The translations under genes were made by a program, and so were the position numbers. Of a stretch of 64,000 bases of DNA, positions 59,765 to 64,000 are shown in pieces. This stretch comes from Streptomyces rishiriensis (GTDB lineage Bacteria > Actinomycetota > Actinomycetes > Streptomycetales > Streptomycetaceae). The stretch lies in assembly GCF_003112535.1 (NCBI RefSeq), contig NZ_BEWA01000001.1, positions 213,073 through 277,072 on the forward strand, in the 5' to 3' direction. Within the stretch, counting starts at the first letter, position 1. Each line of letters opens with the position of its first letter. Below the pieces are notes generated by a model. The model searched no databases and was not told the DNA's origin. It saw only the letters and a list, made by a program, of their open reading frames with translations.

Positions 59765-60829
59765 GTGCCCGCGGAATTCACCCTCACCGGCTTCACCTCC
59801 GACGATCACGCAGAGATCTGCGCCCTCCAGGAGGGCCTGTGGGCCGGCGGACCGGAGGGAAACCAGGCGTACTTGGCGTGGAAGTACCGCGCCAACCCCT
59901 ACCTCGACGGCCGTTACACGGTGATCGCCCGCTCCCCCGCGGCCGACGGTGCCGAACTGATCGGGATGGTCGGGGCGTTCGGCTCCTGCTGGGAGAGGGA
60001 CGGGCGCCGGTTCACGCTGCCCTGCCTGACGGACACGATCGTCGCGGCCGAGTACCGCAACAGCTCGCTCTTCCACGCGATGGTCGACGAGGTGCTCTCC
60101 CGGCTGCGCCGTGACAGGGTCCCGTGGCTGCTCGACTTCGGCGACCAGGGCACCGTGCCGGCGATGCTGGTCCGCGGCTGGCGGCAGGTCGGCGTCTGGG
60201 GACAGTCCGTGCTGACGCGGGCCCCTGGCGCCGGGCACCGCGGCCCGTGGGACGAACTGCCCGTCACCCGCGGCCCGCGCTCCGGGCTGCCGGTCACCGC
60301 GACACGCGCCCCGGACCTCGACGCCATGACCGAGGTGCTGCGCGCGGTGCCCGCCGACGGCCGTGTCCGCGTCGCGCGCGACAGCGCATACTTCGGCTGG
60401 CGCGCCTCCAACCCGCTGGCGAAGTACTACTACCTCGTCGCGCGGTCGGGGGACGGAGGCGCGGAAGGCTATCTCGTCGCCCATCGCTCCGGCACGGACG
60501 ACGACGGGGGACCGACACCGACCACCGTCGTCGAGTGCGAGGCCCGCACCCCTGAGGTCTACGCGGACCTCGTCGAGATCGCTCACGAGTTCCTGCCCGG
60601 CACCCGCGTGCTCATGTGGACCAGGGACCTGGCGGAGGCGGGGGCCAAGGTCCTGGCCGGCCTGGGCGCCGAGTTCGTCGAGCCGACCGGCCGGCCCACC
60701 CGTGACCGGCCGCTGCCCGGCCTCCTGCTCCGCGCGACCGGCTCGGATCACGTCCCGGCCGAGCTCGCGGACGTGCACCGACTCGACGTGTGGGACTTCC
60801 GCGGTGTCTCGGGCCGAGGCTGGCGTTAA
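59765..60829 (+). CDS. GNAT-like acyltransferase of about 354 aa
   Basis: Starts at GTG 59765 with GAGGGGAAG upstream. The N-terminal half shows a GNAT-like pattern: LQEGLWAGGPEGNQAYLAWK, YRANPYLDGRYTVIA, GAFGSCWERDGRRFTLPCLT. The C-terminal half has a second region with VARDSAYFGWRASNPLAKYY and GYLVAHRSG. The length and W-K-Y pattern match double-GNAT proteins that act as aminoacyl or peptidoglycan-branching-type transferases. It is between the ACP and adenylation genes, so it probably moves the carrier-bound amino acid onto the acceptor. The family call is moderate. Confidence 0.65.
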   Translation: MPAEFTLTGFTSDDHAEICALQEGLWAGGPEGNQAYLAWKYRANPYLDGRYTVIARSPAADGAELIGMVGAFGSCWERDGRRFTLPCLTDTIVAAEYRNSSLFHAMVDEVLSRLRRDRVPWLLDFGDQGTVPAMLVRGWRQVGVWGQSVLTRAPGAGHRGPWDELPVTRGPRSGLPVTATRAPDLDAMTEVLRAVPADGRVRVARDSAYFGWRASNPLAKYYYLVARSGDGGAEGYLVAHRSGTDDDGGPTPTTVVECEARTPEVYADLVEIAHEFLPGTRVLMWTRDLAEAGAKVLAGLGAEFVEPTGRPTRDRPLPGLLLRATGSDHVPAELADVHRLDVWDFRGVSGRGWR

Positions 60830-60904
60830 GCCTGGACCCAGCCCTCCCCCACCCGGTTCCGACGGGACCGGGTACCGCTCCACGAGACGAAGAAAGGTTC
60901 TGCC

Positions 60905-62485
60905 ATGACCGGCCACCGAGCAGGGGAGTTTCCGGGCGCCACCCTCGTGGGCGAACGCAGGGAGTTGCCTGCGTCCTCCGTGGTGGAGCTGATACGCCGG
61001 TGGGCCGAGACCACGCCGGACGCGGTGGCGCTCGAATGCGGTGACACCACCACCTCGTTCCGGCAGCTGTGGCGGCGCAGCGTGTCCCTCGCCGCCAGGC
61101 TGCGCGAGATGGACGTGCAGCCCGGCGAGGTCGTCGGCGTCATCGCCCGCCGCAGCGCGGAGACGGTCGCGGCGATGATCGCGGTGATGGCCGTCCGCGG
61201 GGCCTACGCGCCGATCGACCCGACCAACCCGGTCGGGCGCGTGCGCCTCATCCTCGACCAGGTCCGGCCCCGCTTCATGCTGTGGGACGGCACCGGCTCC
61301 GCCGAGTGCGCCTCCGGCCTGCCCACGCTGGACACCTCCGGTGTGCCGGACCTGCCGGCGGGCGCTCCGGCCCCGGTCACGTCCGACCCGCATCACGACG
61401 ATCTGGCCTACGTGGTCTTCACCTCCGGCTCCACGGGGATGCCCAAGGGCGTGCTGGTGGAACACCGCTCCCTGGTCAACCACATCGGCTGGGCGGCGAC
61501 CCATGTCCTGCCACAGGCCGGCGGCGCCGCCTGTCCGGTGTTCGCCAGCATGAGCTTCGACCTGGCGCTCACCACGCTGTGGGTACCCCTCGCGCACGGC
61601 CGCACGATCGTCATGATCGAACACTCGACGGACTATGCGAGCCTGTACGCCCGACGCACGCGACCGTACGACTTCATCAAGGCCACCCCCAGTCACTTCC
61701 GGCTGTTCGAGCGCATGTTGCAGCCCGACTACCGGTCGGCCGCCAGACGGCTGATGATCGGCGGCGAGCCGCTGGAACCCGCCCTGCTGCGGCAGATGGC
61801 CGACCGGCTCGACGGCGTGGAGGTGGTCAACCACTACGGGCCCACCGAGACCACGATCGGCTGCTGCGCCTACCGCTTCACGGTACGGGACATGCCCGAC
61901 CTGCCCACGCTGCCCATCGGCAGCCCCGCCTGGAACACCGCGGCCTACGTGGTGGACGACCGCGGCGGTCCAGTGGGCGTGGGGGGCCAGGGCGAGCTGA
62001 TCATCAGCGGCTTCGGCATCGCCCGCGGATATCTCGACGGCGGTGGCGACCGCTTCTTCGACGACCCCGCTTTCGGCGGACGCGCCTACCGCACAGGCGA
62101 CATCGTCGAGGTGCTGGCGGACGGCACGCTGCTCCACCTCGGACGGCAGGACAGTCAACTGAAGGTGAGCGGCCACCGGTTCGAGACGGCGGAGCTGCGC
62201 CGCCACGTACTTTCGCTGCCGCAGCTCGCCGATGCCGCGTTCGACGTCGTGCGCGGCGGCGTCCTGGACACGGTGGAAGCTTTCGTGGTCTTCGACGACC
62301 GGTCCGCACAGACACCGCCCACGGAGCGTGAGATCCGCACGCGGCTGGCCTCCCTGCTGCCGCGGGAACTGGTGCCCCGACGCGTGTACGTGGTGCCCGA
62401 GATCAAGGTCAACGCCAACGGCAAACAGGACGTCCGGGCCACCAGGGCACTGGCCGAGACGCTGGCCGGCGGCACCGGTCCGTGA
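60905..62485 (+). CDS. Stand-alone NRPS-type amino acid adenylation enzyme
   Basis: A 526-residue A-domain with core motifs YVVFTSGSTGMPKGV (A3), NHYGPTETTIGC (A5), YRTGDIV (A7), GRQDSQLKVSGHRFE (A8) and NANGKQDVR (A10 Lys). The A4 region FDLALTTLW keeps the Asp that binds the alpha-amino group of amino acid substrates. No carrier or condensation domain is fused, so it loads a free carrier, most likely the ACP at 59.5 kb. The following glutamate-mutase genes suggest 3-methylaspartate or a derivative as substrate (inference). Confidence 0.92.
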   Translation: MTGHRAGEFPGATLVGERRELPASSVVELIRRWAETTPDAVALECGDTTTSFRQLWRRSVSLAARLREMDVQPGEVVGVIARRSAETVAAMIAVMAVRGAYAPIDPTNPVGRVRLILDQVRPRFMLWDGTGSAECASGLPTLDTSGVPDLPAGAPAPVTSDPHHDDLAYVVFTSGSTGMPKGVLVEHRSLVNHIGWAATHVLPQAGGAACPVFASMSFDLALTTLWVPLAHGRTIVMIEHSTDYASLYARRTRPYDFIKATPSHFRLFERMLQPDYRSAARRLMIGGEPLEPALLRQMADRLDGVEVVNHYGPTETTIGCCAYRFTVRDMPDLPTLPIGSPAWNTAAYVVDDRGGPVGVGGQGELIISGFGIARGYLDGGGDRFFDDPAFGGRAYRTGDIVEVLADGTLLHLGRQDSQLKVSGHRFETAELRRHVLSLPQLADAAFDVVRGGVLDTVEAFVVFDDRSAQTPPTEREIRTRLASLLPRELVPRRVYVVPEIKVNANGKQDVRATRALAETLAGGTGP

Positions 62486-62535
62486 GCCCGGTCCGGGCAG
62501 CGAGCACCGAGCCGGTCCACAGGGAAGGAGAATCC

Positions 62536-63003
62536 ATGCGGGGCGTTCCCGCGCACACCGACTCGCCGGAGTCCCCGCACGACGTGGTCGTGCTGGGCGT
62601 GACGGCGAGCGACGCGCACGCGGTGGCCAATCAGCTGATCGCGCACGATCTGCGCGCCGAGGGCTACACCGTGATCAATCTGGGCGTCTGTACGCCGGTC
62701 TCGGAGTTCGTGCGGGCCGTGCGCGAGAACACCGGCGTCCTCGCCGTGGTGATCGGCAGTCTCAACGGCCACGCCCACGAGGACCTGCGTGACCTGCCTG
62801 CCGCCCGCGCCGCCGGGCAGCTGCCCTGCCCGGTGGTCCTCGGCGGCAACCTGTCCGTGGGCAGCACGAAGGATCCCGGCGCGCTGGACCGACTGCACCG
62901 GCTCGGAGTGGACCACATCCTGACCGAGCTGAGCGATCTCCTCCCCCTGTTGCGCGAACTGGCCCGCCGGACCACGCAGCCCCCACTCCCCCGAGCCATA
63001 TGA
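62536..63003 (+). CDS. Glutamate (methylaspartate) mutase, B12-binding S subunit
   Basis: A 155-residue cobalamin-binding protein: [20 protein letters not shown] carries the D-x-H motif that ligates cobalt (the usual Gly three residues on is Ala). [13 protein letters not shown] and [11 protein letters not shown] follow as in GlmS/MutS. ATG 62536 has GGAAGGAGAATCC before it; the longer frame to 62482 overlaps the adenylation gene and lacks a signal. Together with the E subunit it converts L-glutamate to (2S,3S)-3-methylaspartate. Confidence 0.9.
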   Translation: MRGVPAHTDSPESPHDVVVLGVTASDAHAVANQLIAHDLRAEGYTVINLGVCTPVSEFVRAVRENTGVLAVVIGSLNGHAHEDLRDLPAARAAGQLPCPVVLGGNLSVGSTKDPGALDRLHRLGVDHILTELSDLLPLLRELARRTTQPPLPRAI

Positions 63004-64000
63004 GCCGGAACATGCGCCTCGCCGCCGACGCGCACCCCCTCACCGACCCGGACCTTCCCTCCACGGCCGACATCGTGCGCTACGCCCGCACCCGCGGGAC
63101 GCCGACCGCCCGCGACGTACTGGCCCGCTCGGTGAAGGACGCGGTGGTGGCCGTCCAGCCCCGCTGCGGGGTAGGCGGACACACCGAGATGCTGGAGCTG
63201 ATGCGCTCCCTCGACGCCGGTGCACAGCCGGACGTCCTGACCATCACCATCGACTCCCACACACGGCTCAACCGCTTCGAGCACGCCGCCCGCCTGGCCC
63301 GTACGGACCCGGGCGCGCTCAACGGCTACCCGCTCGTGGCGCATGGCTGGCGGCGTGGCCGCGAACTGGTCGAGTCGGTGTCCGCGCCGGTGGAGATCCG
63401 GCACGGCTCCCCGGACCCCCGCCGTCTGTTCGAGGTCGCCATGGCGGCCGGCGCGACATCGTTCGAGGGCGGCGGCATCTCCTACAACCTCCCCTACTGC
63501 AAGGACGTACCGCTCGCTCACTCGCTGGCCTGCTGGCGCGAGGTCGACGCGATGACCGGTGACCTGCGGCGCGCCGGGCTGACGGTGGACCGCGAGCTGT
63601 TCGGCACCCTCACCGGCGTGCTGACGCCACCGTCGATCAGTCTGGCCATCGGCGTCATCGAGGCCGCTCTCACCGCCGCCGAGGGCGTGGGCTGCCTGTC
63701 CCTGTCCTATCCGCAGGGGGGACACCTCGCCCAGGACGTCGCCGCACTGCGCGCCATCCCCGAACTGGCGCGGCGCTATCTGCCGGCGGACGTCGAGGTG
63801 TATCCCGTACTGCACGAGTTCATGGGCGTCTTCCCCACCCGGCGTTCCCACGCCGAGCAGCTGATCTTCTACGGTGCGCTCACCGCCCGGCTGGGCGGCG
63901 CGGCCAAACTGGTCACCAAGACCCACCAGGAGGCACTGGGCATTCCCGACGCCCAGGCGAACATCGACGGCATGCGCCTGGCCGCGATCGCCAACTCACC
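63000..64000 (+). CDS. Glutamate (methylaspartate) mutase E subunit, cut by the right edge
   Basis: ATG 63000 overlaps the S-subunit stop (ATGA). 333 residues are visible, of about 430-480 in the family. [20 protein letters not shown] is the R-x-GVG substrate loop. [40 protein letters not shown] and [20 protein letters not shown] follow the TIM barrel of glutamate mutase. It supplies a methylaspartate unit to the adenylation/ACP line. The C-terminus and following genes lie beyond the window, so the cluster continues. Confidence 0.93.
   Translation, partial: MSRNMRLAADAHPLTDPDLPSTADIVRYARTRGTPTARDVLARSVKDAVVAVQPRCGVGGHTEMLELMRSLDAGAQPDVLTITIDSHTRLNRFEHAARLARTDPGALNGYPLVAHGWRRGRELVESVSAPVEIRHGSPDPRRLFEVAMAAGATSFEGGGISYNLPYCKDVPLAHSLACWREVDAMTGDLRRAGLTVDRELFGTLTGVLTPPSISLAIGVIEAALTAAEGVGCLSLSYPQGGHLAQDVAALRAIPELARRYLPADVEVYPVLHEFMGVFPTRRSHAEQLIFYGALTARLGGAAKLVTKTHQEALGIPDAQANIDGMRLAAIANS

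Noticed and set aside
59678..62206. 842-codon leftward frame opposite the ACP/GNAT/adenylation genes
   Set aside because: Antisense shadow; the plus strand has complete A-domain motifs and ribosome binding sites.
1..64000. tRNA genes, integrase att sites and CRISPR arrays
   Set aside because: No cloverleaf-like sequence, no direct repeat pair flanking an island and no regularly spaced repeats were seen by eye; a dedicated tRNA and repeat scan would be needed to exclude them.

Overview
The window is high-GC actinobacterial DNA, almost certainly from a Streptomyces. The evidence is strong third-position G/C, GGAGG-type ribosome binding sites, frequent ATGA stop/start overlaps, GTG starts and typical streptomycete families (PadR, LLM oxidoreductase, CATRA, CHAT and DUF6262-type proteins). 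No rRNA or tRNA gene and no CRISPR array was seen. The gene content is accessory: broken insertion sequences, a conflict-system locus and a large biosynthetic gene cluster that runs off the right edge.

Layout. 1-6.4 kb: a leftward operon with a UGT-type glycosyltransferase, a UDP-glucuronate decarboxylase-like SDR, two tiny unassigned ORFs, an ABC exporter and an MMPL transporter cut by the left edge. 6.5-9.6 kb: an IS graveyard around an NmrA-like gene, with one complete IS5/IS427-type element carrying a -1 frameshift slippery site. 9.9-15.5 kb: a lipoprotein and a TPR-like membrane protein, a frameshifted TniQ-like gene, a type-B carboxylesterase and a NUDIX relic.

15.6-24.8 kb is the most distinctive accessory block. 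It holds a CATRA-associated small protein, a CATRA protein fused to a class III cyclase-like domain, two large TPR-CHAT (caspase-like) proteins, and a PycTM-like membrane effector. The effector shares a 120-bp divergent promoter region with the CHAT pair. I read this as a cyclic-nucleotide plus caspase-like immune or conflict locus; the joint function is inference.

25-39 kb: a Dyp-peroxidase relic, a YceI protein, an IS630 relic, an LPMO-like protein whose copper-brace His is internal, a divergent FAD amine oxidase-like gene, a frameshifted SDR, a PAP2 phosphatase, a PadR-regulated membrane protein with a clear palindromic operator, and a secreted LysM-alpha/beta hydrolase followed by a beta-lactamase-fold serine hydrolase.

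39.4-64 kb: a biosynthetic cluster. It opens with an isoleucyl-tRNA synthetase paralogue with altered catalytic and editing motifs. Then come an MFS pump, an LLM flavin/F420 oxidoreductase, an ACP, an aldehyde dehydrogenase, a cupin, SIS and BtpA proteins, a PLP enzyme, an Fe(II)/2-oxoglutarate oxygenase, a NUDIX hydrolase, an AMP ligase, an asparagine synthetase, a GNAT, a mutarotase, a second ACP, a second GNAT-like protein, an NRPS-type adenylation enzyme and both subunits of a B12 glutamate mutase. The IleRS-like + cupin + aldehyde dehydrogenase + GNAT set recalls the altemicidin/SB-203208 sulfonamide pathway. The glutamate mutase/adenylation/ACP arm suggests that a 3-methylaspartate-type unit is added.
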